DNA of 64,000 nucleotides from Batillaria attramentaria (Eukaryota; Mollusca; Gastropoda; Batillariidae): NCBI GenBank assembly GCA_018292915.2, contig JACVVK020000151.1, positions 250,001 to 314,000 of the forward strand, read 5' to 3'. Shown piece by piece: positions 11,847 to 21,956 of this stretch (position 1 is its first letter; each line of letters starts with the position of its first letter). The notes under the pieces were generated by a model. It saw only the letters and a program-made list of their open reading frames with translations, ran no database searches and was not told where the DNA came from. The position numbers and the translations under genes were made by a program.

Positions 11847-14800
11847 GACAGACAGACAGACAGACAGAGCGCGCACCTGTGCTCTCACCAGTGAGAAACC
11901 CTTACAATTATTCACCTACTTTTCACCCAAAATAGCTGAGTCTCGTTTCCAAAATAAGCAGTGTATTGTCGTGTATGTGTCAAGATGTGGAAATCTGCGA
12001 GTTTACAAGGGGGGTGCGACAGCGGGCGTGACGTCAGCAGAAGCTTAAAGGTGGAGACTGTGGCACGCGACATACTCGCGACAGTGGCGGGCTTTTATCG
12101 CTACTGTCATCTGCCAACATCGCTACCGGATTCCGTGCACGTTCTGTGTCTATGGCGGGCAGTTTATTACACGCAAACACGCACCAGGAATGATAATAAG
12201 CTAGCCGGAGCTGGAGATACAGACACCGCACCACGGATTCCTCCAATAGACGTGTACCTTTTTATCCAAGTCAACCTGATTGGGTGGTTTGAAGAGTGAC
12301 GTCACCGCCAGCCTCATTTCTACCACGGAGATGCTGGAAGCTACGCGAAACAGCTCTACGATATTTGCATGTTTCATACCGACCTCACAACTGAGTAAAC
12401 CTTCACACTAAATAATATAAAAATAACAATGCCAGTAGTTTTCTTATTTCTTTATTTTATTGTTTATGGGAACCATTAGAAATGCACGTTGAGTGCACGT
12501 GTGATTATCACGTGACATCAGTTCAGAACAACGCACCGGCCTGCGACTTTTGCACGTGCATGACACCTGCCGTTTGACTAATGATGTCTATGACGTCACC
12601 TGGACACTGTTCAGTATGTTGGTTCAGTATAAATGGATTGAGTGGCAGGTTTGCAATACGTTCTACAGGTAACAACTCAGTGTTGTGATCGGGAAGCTGA
12701 GATTACCTGTACTTTACCTGGTGGAACGAAAACAGTTTCTGTAGTGTGACGTCATACATTGTCCGCGTGCCCCGAGCTTGTCTAGCTGTCAGTGGTGGAG
12801 CCTTGTTTAGTTACCCGACACCCGAGAAAAGAGAGGGTGGACACGGAGCTGAGATCCGATAGAATTGAGGAATCTTTGGGTGGACAGTGATGGTACCTGT
12901 GGGACAGCTATAAATCCGACCACAGTTATCTCTCGTGTGTGCACTCTCCACTGTTAGAAGTCGTAAATGGTGTCCCATTATAAGCGTGAATTTTGACGTG
13001 GTCACGACTGGGCGATCTATTAGTGTTCGGTATGTACTGCCTAATGTTATCTGCAGGAAGAAGGGGGGGGGGGATGGTATGAATGTAACGGGTGACTCGC
13101 ATTCCAAGGAGGATATTGCCAGGAGGATATTGCCAGGAGGATATTGCCAGGAGGATATTGCCAGGAAATACCTTATGTTACATACATGTAGAAGCCAGAC
13201 AGACGTCAGCGTACGTGCTCTACCCCACGCTCACCACTCCGTACGTGCTCTACCCCACACTCACCACTCCGCGTTGACAAGTAAACAATGATGCGGTTTG
13301 TTTTTTGTTTTTTTAATGTATGTGTTTATGAATGGCCACCAAGAGACACTGAAAAACAAAGCCGAGACCGAGCAGGAGAGGGTGGGTGGGGGGAGGGGGC
13401 ACTACAAGGAGCGTGTACGGTGGAAAGCTGTTCCTGAGAGCTACCAAAGAAAATCAAACAAAAAAGGGTTGTTGAAACAATTGGCTCCAAACTACCGGAT
13501 ACGTCATTTGTGACCAGCCGCAGCCAACATGACCCGCACATCCCAGAAGAATCATGTGTGTGTGTGATTTATAATATGGATTTATAAATATCATGTCTGA
13601 CAGATCAGACTGACAGTATCTTCACTATCATGGTCATTGTCGTTAACCCAGTGATTATAACCCCAGTTTACAATGTCAGGTGCCAAGTATTCTCCGTGAA
13701 CTCCGTAGGATTCGGTCTCTGTGAACTGTCACTCACTTGCACTTTCCTTTGATGTTGAAAACCAGACTTGCTTTCATACAGCACCATGATGCTGATTGTC
13801 CATTCATCATTGGAGCGTGACGTGTTGCTTGGGATGAACTGTAGGAAATCTGACAGTCGCGTCGTCTGCCTTGAACCGTTGTGATGAGGGATTCTACTGG
13901 CTACTAGCTAGTTAGTGTATTATTTATATAGACGATCATTGGCAAACGTTTCCATATCAATCGTCGGGTAGAACAGGTATACGCTTCTTTTCATTGTAAT
14001 GGCTTTGTTCTGAGATAATCCAGCCAGAATATGCTTCAGATGAAATGTAATAATAATAATAATAACAATGTCTCAAAACTCAGTTACATTCGTTCAGGGA
14101 GATCCTGTACTTGACTGTCAGATCAACCCAGTTCTACCTGACGTGACCTTTCACCCTCTGCACACAGGGACGTCCAGCTGACTCCGAGACGAAAGAGGAA
14201 ATAGAAAACATAAGCAGGCCTTCGTCATGACTTTTGAAAAACGCGTATAAGCTTTTAATAGTAACAGACTTTAACACGTACAGTACCGCCCAGATGAGGA
14301 TTGTGGTTACTGTAGCAGAGCAATAGCTTGTCCCCAGCTTACGCGCCCCTCCCCCCCCCACCCCCCTCACGGCACCCCTCTCACATTAGCAACCGGCCCC
14401 CGCAGATCAAGGGCTCGGAGGATGAAGGAGGGGGGGGATGTGGAGGGGGTTGGAGGGGGTACGTGTTAGAGTTCAAATGAAAAAGGATCACAGAAGTAAT
14501 ATGATTAGAACAGAAGTAATATGATTAGAACAGAAGTAATATGATTAGAACAAACTGCCAAACGAGCTGCATGACATGTGTGAGGGTTATTATGGTCCGC
14601 GAGCTGTGAGGGGAATGTCGTAAACACGAACTTGCTTCATGCTGTGTTAGCGGCTTACACTACACTACACTACACTACGCTACACTACACTACACTACGC
14701 TACGCTACGCTATATGACTACACTACACTACATGACTACACTACACTACGCTACACTACACTACACTACATGACTACACTACACTACGCTACACTACACT

Positions 14801-17167
14801 ACATGACTACACTACACTACATGACTACACTACGCTACACTACACTACACTACATGACTACACTACGCTACACTACACTACACTACATGACTACACTACG
14901 CTACACTACGCTACACTACACTACACTACATGACTACACTACACTACGCTACACTACACTACACTACATGACTACACTACGCTACACTACACTACATGAC
15001 TACACTACGCTACACTACATGACTACACTACACTACACTACACTACACTACATGACTACACTACACTACACTACGCTACACTACATGACTACACTACACT
15101 ACACTACACTACACTACATGACTACACTACACTACGCTACACTACGCTACACTACATGACTACACTACACTACGCTACACTACGCTACACTACATGACTA
15201 CACTACACTACGCTACACTACACTACACTACATGACTACACTACACTACACTACACTACACTACATGACTACACTACGCTACACTACGCTACACTACATG
15301 ACTACACTACACTACGCTACACTACACTACACTACATGACTACACTACACTACGCTACACTACACTACACTACATGACTACACTACACTACATGACTACA
15401 CTACACTACGCTACACTACATGACTACACTACGCTACACTACACTACACTACATGACTACACTACACTACGCTACACTACGCTACGCTACATGACTACAC
15501 TACACTACATGACTACACTACACTACGCTACACTACGCTACACTACATGACTACACTACGCTACACTACACTACACTACGCTACACTACGCTACATGACT
15601 ACACTACGCTACACTACACTACACTACATGACTACACTACACTACATGACTACACTACACTACGCTACACTACACTACACTACATGACTACACTACACTA
15701 CATGACTACACTACGCTACACTACACTACACTACACTACACTACATGACTACACTACACTACATGACTACACTACACTACGCTACACTACGCTACACTAC
15801 ATGACTACACTACACTACACTACACTACGCTACACTACATGACTACACTACACTACGCTACACTACACTACACTACGCTACACTACACTACATGACTACA
15901 CTACACTACACTACGCTACACTACGCTACACTACATGACTACACTACACTACACTACATGACTACACTACACTACGCTACACTACACTACACTACACTAC
16001 GCTACATGACTACACTACACTACGCTACACTACACTACACTACACTACACTACATGACTACACTACACTACGCTACACTACGCTACACTACATGACTACA
16101 CTACACTACACTACACTACACTACACTACACTACACTACATGACTACACTACACTACACTACACTACACTACGCTACACTACATGACTACACTACACTAC
16201 ACTACATGACTACACTACGCTACACTACGCTACACTACATGACTACACTACACTACACTACACTACACTACGCTACACTACACTACACTACATGACTACA
16301 CTACACTACGCTACACTACGCTACGCTACAGGGTTGGGGTCTTCAGGGTTGGGGTCTTCAGGGTTGGGGTCTTCAGGGACTGAAAAGGGCGGCATGGACG
16401 GACGGGAGGTGTTCCCCCGAGAACGGGAAAGTCAGAGCACGCGCTGTTTTGTTTGTTTGCTTGCATATTGTATTTTTGTTGTTGTTGTTGTTGTTGTTGT
16501 TGTCTCGACACAGTTCTACCTTGAATTCTGAAAGCAGTTTAAGACTGAATTGAACTTAACTCTGATACACCCACTGCGTCATCTAGGACCCTTGAGACCC
16601 TTTAGAGTAAAAGTGAGTTATGGTTCATGCTTTGCAATAAATGAACAAGTACTTGAGGCGAGGTGGTTGTTGCTGTAAAAGACAAGCACACGTGTAGTGA
16701 AGTGTCTCAAACTAGAACTACTACACACGGCCAATGAAATCAGTCATACACGTGGGACGTTCCTGTTAGCGTGTCCACACAACCACTAACTAATCGGGAT
16801 CACGCCGGATAGGTCAGGTGACATAGCCGTTCCGTTGAATTCGTACAATGACCACTTCCTGTCCAGCGAGATACATTTAATTGAATAGGATTGTCTGTTC
16901 TGTGCACCCTGTCAGTAAACTAGCTTAATCGTGGTGAGATATTGACAATTGTTCAATAATGCTGAAAGTGAAACGTGTTAGTTACGGAATTGGAAAGTGT
17001 ACGAACATCAGTTGCCGAGTAGAGCGCCGGCCGTGCGTTTTGCAGGCTGAGTGGTTTACCATGACTCATCTTTCTCTTGTGTAGTTCCTCAACAAGCTTG
17101 CGTAATGACCACGGTAACGAGGGGCGTTCCTACACATTGAACGTGACACTAACCTCCCCCCCTCCCC

Positions 17168-17252
<85 letters not shown>

Positions 17253-17470
17253 GTGACACACACAGAGCGAAAGCTAGAGCTTTTACCACTGATTTACGTC
17301 TGAAGGTTTTTTGGCGCCCTCTTGTGTCAGGATGTAAGCACTGGTTCCCCATCTAATTCAAGTTAAGCCTTCTCGTGGCCACTTGAGAACAAAGATGGCC
17401 GGTCTACAAACGTTGCATTCTTCTCTCCCCACAACCAGGTCACGATAGTAAGGGAGGAGTTGGCAGTGCT

Positions 17471-17541
<71 letters not shown>

Positions 17542-19183
17542 GTCAGAGAATTCCCTCTGGAAAAACGCCTGTCAGCTTCTTGTTTGTTTCCCCAAACAAT
17601 GTCAAACACAAGTGTTGGTCGAAGTAATCATTGAAAAAGACGAGAGCATTGACACAAAGAACAAGAGCACAAGGCAGGCTCAGACAGCAAACCGAAATGA
17701 AACAAGAGAAACACAATTCTGGACACACCACCAAAATATCAAACCAAACAAAACTTGCGTATACAAGTCTACGTAACGTCACCTGTAGGTTATCACTACT
17801 AACACAAAATGTGATAGTGGTAGAACCTTCAGTTCTTCACGTGACAAGATGAGTATGACGGCCAGGTGCACTGCCCCCTAAAAGTAAAATTAAATACAAC
17901 TGAAAGTAAATGAATGAATGGAAAAAGGAGTGCATGTTTTGATGAGTGTGTGGTGTATTGTGTGATTACAGCCATCAGCCCGCCCTCACCATCTCCCCAG
18001 CCACCATCACAACTCCAACAGAGTCCACTGCAGGCTGATGACGCGGCAACTACGTCAGCGGAAACGTCCGTCCCAGAGGTCTGCTTACTTCCGGTTGCGG
18101 AGGAAGCCAAACAGTGCCGTAAAATGCGCATGCGCTGGTTCTTTGACAACGTCACCGGCACGTGTCGCCAGTTCCGAGGCTGCAGAAGAAAGGGGAATAA
18201 CTTCAAACGTCAGAGGGGCTGTGAGAGGGTGTGCCTGAGGAGTCAAGGAAGTAAGTGCCATTTAAAACTTCTCCCTGAAACTGTTTTTTCGTTCGGGGTG
18301 GGGGAGGGGAGGTTCCGCTAAATAATCTGTTCTGTTGAAATTAGAATGACATCTCAGTACGCTCGAGAGAAAAGTTTTTATGTAAACACATCGGATGATA
18401 ATGTTTTGCACAGTATGCGGATGGGTTAAACCTGAAAAAAATAGGTGAAATGCGAACAAGAATGTGAAAACTTTTAAAAATGGCTTCCAAAGCGTTTCAT
18501 AACAAGTTACAGCTGTATGATTAAAAACTGATGATTTGCATAAATTTCAGCCTCCAGCAAACGCCGACCAAAGACTGGCCTGGCGCAGTCCGATGACGCA
18601 AGTATGACGTCACAAGAGTCAAAATTCTTTCCACCTGCCAAGTGTCAGCTGCCTGCTCTGCCGACCACAACTGGTTGCAAGCGAGCCAGGAAGCGCTGGT
18701 TTTTTGACGCCACTACAGGCTCATGCCGGAAGTTCCGGAGTTGCAGAACACCCGGCAACAACTTTAGCAAAAAGTGGCACTGCAAGTCAAGGTGTCTCGG
18801 CAAAAAGAAATCGTCCAGACGAAAAGGTGAGCATGACGTTGACGTGTGACGTAACGTATGAATATGACGTGTAACGTATGACGTGAGACGTGTGTTTGAC
18901 TCAGCATTTATTTGTTGCATGAGGTAACGGTCATCACCTATTTTTCAACGCTTAAGTACGTTCCTGCAATGTAGCTGGCTATGGCCTTTCAAGTTGTGAC
19001 TACCCAAATCCCCTAAGGAAAATGCAAAGGAAGGATTTCCTCCGAAGTAGAGTAATTCATAATACGCGGACACAACGTGACGACTGACTACTACTGCCTG
19101 TGCAGTCTTTCATATCCCTAACCTTTGCTCAATGGTTTTGTGTTACAGGAAGATACAGTAGCCAACAGTCCGCTGTAGAGTGA
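2905..19183 (+). CDS. Antistasin-like / double Kunitz secreted inhibitor-type protein, 5' incomplete
   Basis: Join of 2905..3063, 10227..10317, 17972..18250, 18551..18826 and 19149..19183: 840 nt, 279 codons plus TGA. Every boundary is AG/GT and the reading phase carries through all four introns (0,1,1,1), strong evidence for one gene. Order of modules: an N-terminal segment, an antistasin-like Cys module, a short follistatin-like Cys module, a Pro/Ser/Thr-rich linker of about 35 residues, Kunitz 1, a linker, Kunitz 2 and a basic tail ending SSQQSAVE. Known of the families: antistasin and Kunitz modules inhibit serine proteases outside cells. The P1 positions are basic (Arg, Lys), which would suit trypsin-like targets. 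The 5' end and signal peptide are not seen. It could be a matrix or shell-associated protein, a mucus or immune inhibitor, or a venom-type component; the sequence does not decide. Confidence 0.85.
3043..3129 (+). repeat. 45-bp tandem duplication of exon end and 5' splice site
   Basis: The last 21 nt of exon A, its GTGAGTG donor and 14 nt of intron (3043-3084) are repeated at 3088-3129 with one mismatch. Both copies keep the CAG/GTGAGT donor. Using the second donor would add 45 in-frame nt that contain a TGA at 3085-3087. Confidence 0.9.
4421..4578. mobile_element. Foldback/MITE-like element with telomere-like core
   Basis: Terminal inverted repeats of 33 bp (4421-4453 and 4546-4578) match with one mismatch; each begins GGAGGGA and contains CTCGTACAGG and TATTTTTAGACGG. 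The interior begins with degenerate telomere-type repeats (GGTTAGGGTTAGG and variants, 4452-4497). There is no coding capacity, which fits a non-autonomous DNA transposon. A target duplication is not clear (TAT/TA-like flanks). Confidence 0.75.
5066..5236. repeat. (GT)n, (TTG)n and G-run simple-sequence block
   Basis: A GT tract with TCGG interruptions (5066-5157) is followed by (TTG)n (5159-5185) and a run of about 16 G (5220-5235). Open frames across it are poly-Val/Cys or poly-Thr/His artefacts. Confidence 0.95.
5313..5382. repeat. 14-bp AT-rich minisatellite
   Basis: About 4.5 copies of AATATATGTTAGTC, running into an (ATA)n tract. Confidence 0.9.
5450..6927. repeat. 29-bp minisatellite, about 51 copies
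   Basis: The period is exactly 29 bp. Each unit contains CTATCCTACAATTGTACACA and then TAACACRTG. Two positions vary: ACAATTG/ACTATTG, and CACATG/CACGTG. The CACGTG form makes a palindromic E-box. ACTATTG units concentrate in the left third; runs of CACGTG units dominate the right. Many stops occur in all frames. It lies inside intron 1 of the inhibitor gene. Confidence 0.97.
7771..7882. repeat. Short irregular tandem repeat, four copies
   Basis: Four copies of TCATATCGCTAAGTCTTCT with small insertions between units (one copy has an extra CCGG, one reads TAATATCGC). Confidence 0.85.
8087..8280. repeat. 94-bp direct duplication
   Basis: Units start at 8087 and 8181 and differ by one base; a 6-bp start of a third copy is at 8275. 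It is non-coding. Confidence 0.92.
9627..10200 (-). mobile_element. LINE 3' end (CR1/L2-like), 5'-truncated
   Basis: Read on the - strand, 10200-10126 encodes TSAS then KRYKLSFVPTAIRLLN then EVVS and a stop, typical of the C-terminus of CR1/L2-group LINE polyproteins. It continues into a 3' region that ends with AATAAAGTCG and a (TTGAA)n tail at 9627-9650. A CG/CA-rich simple tract (9960-10065) sits inside the 3' part. The element is heavily 5'-truncated and stops close to the acceptor of exon B. The family assignment is by motif memory only. Confidence 0.7.
10227..10317 (+). CDS. Exon B: small follistatin-like Cys module
   Basis: The acceptor is CCATGTGCAG and the donor AAGG/GTAGGT; the exon enters in phase 0 and leaves in phase 1. 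It encodes NVRCFGSTECVVDESKTCTG then DICRPRATCK. Joined to exon A it gives DPCQNVRCFGSTECVVDE, which resembles the start of follistatin/FOLN-type modules (C-x-NV-x-C...G-x-x-C). This likeness is weak but the phases match on both sides. A (TC)n tract at 10334-10368 begins 17 nt after the donor. Confidence 0.65.
10671..11031. repeat. 60-bp minisatellite, six copies
   Basis: Six head-to-tail 60-bp units. The first five are nearly identical (one or two substitutions each); the sixth has several changes. Each contains the palindrome TAGATCTA and the string CTTACAG. Confidence 0.96.
12029..12754. promoter_or_regulatory. Cluster of CRE palindromes with E-box and TATA-like motif
   Basis: Four full TGACGTCA sites (12029, 12297, 12591, 12747), one TCACGTGA (12508) and a TATAAA (12628-12633) fall within 726 bp. 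Known: TGACGTCA is the CREB/ATF palindrome. Inference: an intronic enhancer or alternative promoter of the inhibitor gene. No transcript evidence is available. Confidence 0.35.
13107..13271. repeat. 14-bp (x4) and 30-bp (x2) tandem repeats
   Basis: Four copies of AGGAGGATATTGCC (about 13108-13165), then two copies of a 30-bp unit beginning ACGTGCTCTACCCCAC (13212-13271). Confidence 0.9.
14491..14550. repeat. 20-bp tandem repeat, three copies
   Basis: Three identical copies of CAGAAGTAATATGATTAGAA. Confidence 0.95.
14655..16329. repeat. CTACA pentanucleotide satellite, 1.7 kb
   Basis: Built almost only from CTACA, with CTACG variants and a recurring punctuation CTACATGA that inserts TGA between blocks of four to ten pentamers. 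The long open frames across it (His/Tyr/Thr/Leu only) are artefacts of the repeat. Confidence 0.98.
16331..16375. repeat. 15-bp G-rich repeat, three copies
   Basis: Three copies of GGGTTGGGGTCTTCA directly follow the pentamer satellite. Confidence 0.95.
17163..17537. repeat. (CT)n/(CA)n tracts
   Basis: (CT)n then (CA)n at about 17165-17252, and (CA)n at about 17472-17536, flanking a short unique segment. Confidence 0.95.
17972..18250 (+). CDS. Exon C: linker and Kunitz domain 1
   Basis: The acceptor is TGATTACAG and the donor A/GTAAGT; phase 1 at both ends, the classic symmetric Kunitz exon. It opens with a Pro/Ser/Gln/Thr-rich linker (ISPPSPSPQPPSQ...), then a Kunitz domain from CLLPVAEEAKQC to CERVC. 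All six cysteines are present with spacings 10-15-5-12-3. WFFD and GNNF match conserved Kunitz core positions. The P1 residue after the second Cys is Arg. The 5-residue spacing between the third and fourth Cys is two shorter than the usual seven, and the YGG motif is absent. Confidence 0.9.
18551..18826 (+). CDS. Exon D: Kunitz domain 2
   Basis: The acceptor is AAATTTCAG and the donor G/GTGAGC; phase 1-1. After a linker (SSKRRPKTGLAQSDDASMTS...), the Kunitz domain runs from CQLPALPTTTGC to CKSRC with Cys spacings 10-15-5-12-3, identical to domain 1. P1 is Lys. WFFDATTGSC, GNNF and a strongly basic surface (KRARKR, KKKSSRRK) are seen. The same shortened Cys3-Cys4 loop shows that domains 1 and 2 arose by exon duplication. 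Intron 3 between them is 300 bp. Confidence 0.9.
19149..19183 (+). CDS. Exon E: terminal coding exon
   Basis: The acceptor TTGTGTTACAG joins in phase 1 to give GRYSSQQSAVE and TGA at 19181-19183. It is short, but supported by the phase match and a good acceptor 322 nt after exon D. The 3'UTR should follow; no AATAAA was found by eye in the next 2.5 kb, so the transcript end is unknown. Confidence 0.7.
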
Positions 19184-21536
19184 AACACGCCACCTCCAGC
19201 TAGGTCATCATGACCTGACAGACTACAAACGTGTGGCGGGAGTCACGTGCTAAAGACGACGGCATCTTACTGACTCCTTACAAGGCCCCTCCCTCACTCA
19301 ATAGTCCCTTCCCTTTGTTTGACTCAATGACGTTGTGTTCCAAGGCAAGGCCCAGTCACTCGTCCATTCGCACATCGTTTCCGTCGTTCACTCTTTCATT
19401 CGTTCATCTGACGCTTCTGCTGTCTCAGCGGAATGAGGATTCTGTCTCCAAACCTCAGAAACGTACCCCCTTCACCCGTCCATCCCACCCCACCCCACCC
19501 CACCCACACTTCACCCCCTACCTCCTTTCATCTCGTCCTCCCTCATCAGCCGACAAGTGTTGAATTCTACACTGATTACATCTACGGGATCAAGGCCTGG
19601 TTCGCGTCCTGTGACGTCACTTCCTCTTGATGGATCCCGAATTACACGAATGACGTACACCTCCCTGACTCTCAAAGACTGATCGGATGCGAGAACTGGT
19701 TTGCTCACGTGGTTACGTACAATCATAGACATCGTAAGACAATGCTGTGATAGGCTGCTATGATAGGCTACACGATTGTGGACAAGTCTGTATGAAGAAG
19801 ACAGTTTCCGAGTCATGAAACAGACAAGCCGGCTACTAGCAGCCGCACTAATTCTTGTGTCAGGCAGGCCAATGTTAACACTAGTTGTTGGGGGGCGGTT
19901 GTATGTTGATCTTGTTGTACGTCCTACTATGACGACCTTCTTGTGTTCTCCATAACTTTACACTCACTATGTATTGGTGAACTTGGACGCTAAAGGCAAG
20001 TATGTGATGTCAGGTCTCCTGTCTTCAGCACGTCTTCCTTTCCATCTTGAATCTCCAGCTAGAATGAGAGAATCCTAAAAACAACATAACACCCTTTGAT
20101 CATTCGGCAAACGTGTTGCCTTCGTCAGAACGACAAAATGGTGTACAAATGAGACCGACGTCAAAAGTCTCCAGCTCGGATGTTCCGGCATTGGGGATTT
20201 CCTTTGTGCACAGTGCTCACTCAACAAACTGCGGACAACCTCCCGGCCGACACAGCCAATCCCACAATCCCTTGAGTGAGGACTCGCTATTCTACATGCC
20301 ATCGGCGACTGCATTTCACGACTACTGACTGCACAGTTTGCAACCACAGTATTATCACACACTTCATCTCACACTGCCACTTGACTTTTCACCCCAGATT
20401 GGGCCAGCTTGAAAGGTCAGCGTTGTCTGAGGCAGACGACTTCACCTCGAGGGCGTAGTGTGTGAAAGTGTTCACTTTATACAGGTTGCCGTGTGGTGGG
20501 CAAACTAGCACGTGACCCTGGTGAAGGAGAAGTGGCCACTTAGGTTTTGGTGTTTGGTCGACCTGGTGACACTTACTGGCAAACTGGGAGGTTGTGTATG
20601 AAATTATCGTCTGAAGTGTCCGGCTGGTACCTTGTCAAATGGAACTTCCGGTTCTGTACTCAGTGAAACTGATAGTATTTTTGTTGTTGTTTGTGTTCAT
20701 GTTACCGGAGTGTTCACTCTTTTCCCCTGTACCATATTCCCCTCATTCACCTGTCCGTGTCATCGCCGGCCTGTAAGGCGGAGCACTCGCGAGAGAATGG
20801 CAGATGATTAGTCAGTGTATGTCAGTATGTGTATCGTGTACGTGTAGAGACTGGGCGGCAAATGCCGGTTCCACGACTATCGGAACACGACCTGCTTCAC
20901 TCTCAGTTACAGTAGAATCATTTGCATGCGCTTGTTAATGTGTTGTTTTGCATTATGTGGTTGTAGGTATCTTCGCTGGCAGAAGTATCTTCAACACGTG
21001 ACTAGGTCACGTGACGACGAGGCACCAATCAGGTGCTGAGCCCTGAATCAGTGTGCATTGTAGACGACAGTTGTTGACAAGTTAATTGTGACGGAGGGGT
21101 TGTCAAATCGCTGGGGCCAATTGAATGTGGGACTCTCACTAACATTAGCGTAGTTATCAGTTAGGAACTTCAACTTGCCTGTACAAGCTGCTAATGTCTG
21201 AGTATTCATCGTTCATTCTCTTCCAACACTGACACAGAGTCACTTTGTCGGTATACGACTGATACGTGTAATACTGTGATTTGATTGGTGAAGGTTTGCA
21301 TTGTATTTGACAGAAGCCATAATAATAATAATAATTTTACACTATACTTGAGCCTGGAACCGAACCGTGCCAGGCTGAGCATTTTCGAAAGTCATGTGCT
21401 GTCAGAATATTAAGGTACAAGAAATGGTTACTTTTAACTTCTTTGAGTCAAATCTAGGACTAGCCATTCATGAAACGTGTCCATCCACAGACACTGGCAA
21501 ATGAAAAAGTCCTGAAATACTGTAAACAGAGATTGA

Positions 21537-21591
<55 letters not shown>

Positions 21592-21669
21592 CTTTACGCT
21601 GGCCGCTGCTGTCACATGCTGTTTCATAACTATGCCGGTGTGCTTGTAGGTGCGTGTCTACATGATGGT

Positions 21670-21729
<60 letters not shown>

Positions 21730-21890
21730 GCGCGCTTGTTCTATCCTGTGAATGTGGACAAGCGTGAAAAAAGAGTAAATCCATGCAATTTGTGATGTCA
21801 GTCTTTAACTAGATCGTCCATGTTTATTTGAAATGATTTTTTTTCTCTCAAAACAATGGTTGATTAAAAACTGAGAAAATATCTCTCGAC

Positions 21891-21956
<66 letters not shown>

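Larger units (their letters stand above)
10318..17971 (+). other. Intron 2 of the inhibitor gene
   Basis: A 7.65-kb phase-1 intron bounded by GTAGGT and GATTACAG. It holds the 60-bp array, a (GACA)n tract (11813-11868), the CRE cluster, the CTACA satellite and two CT/CA tracts. Confidence 0.7.

Noticed and set aside
14632..15159. 175-codon His/Tyr/Thr/Leu frame
   Set aside because: Pure translation of the CTACA satellite.
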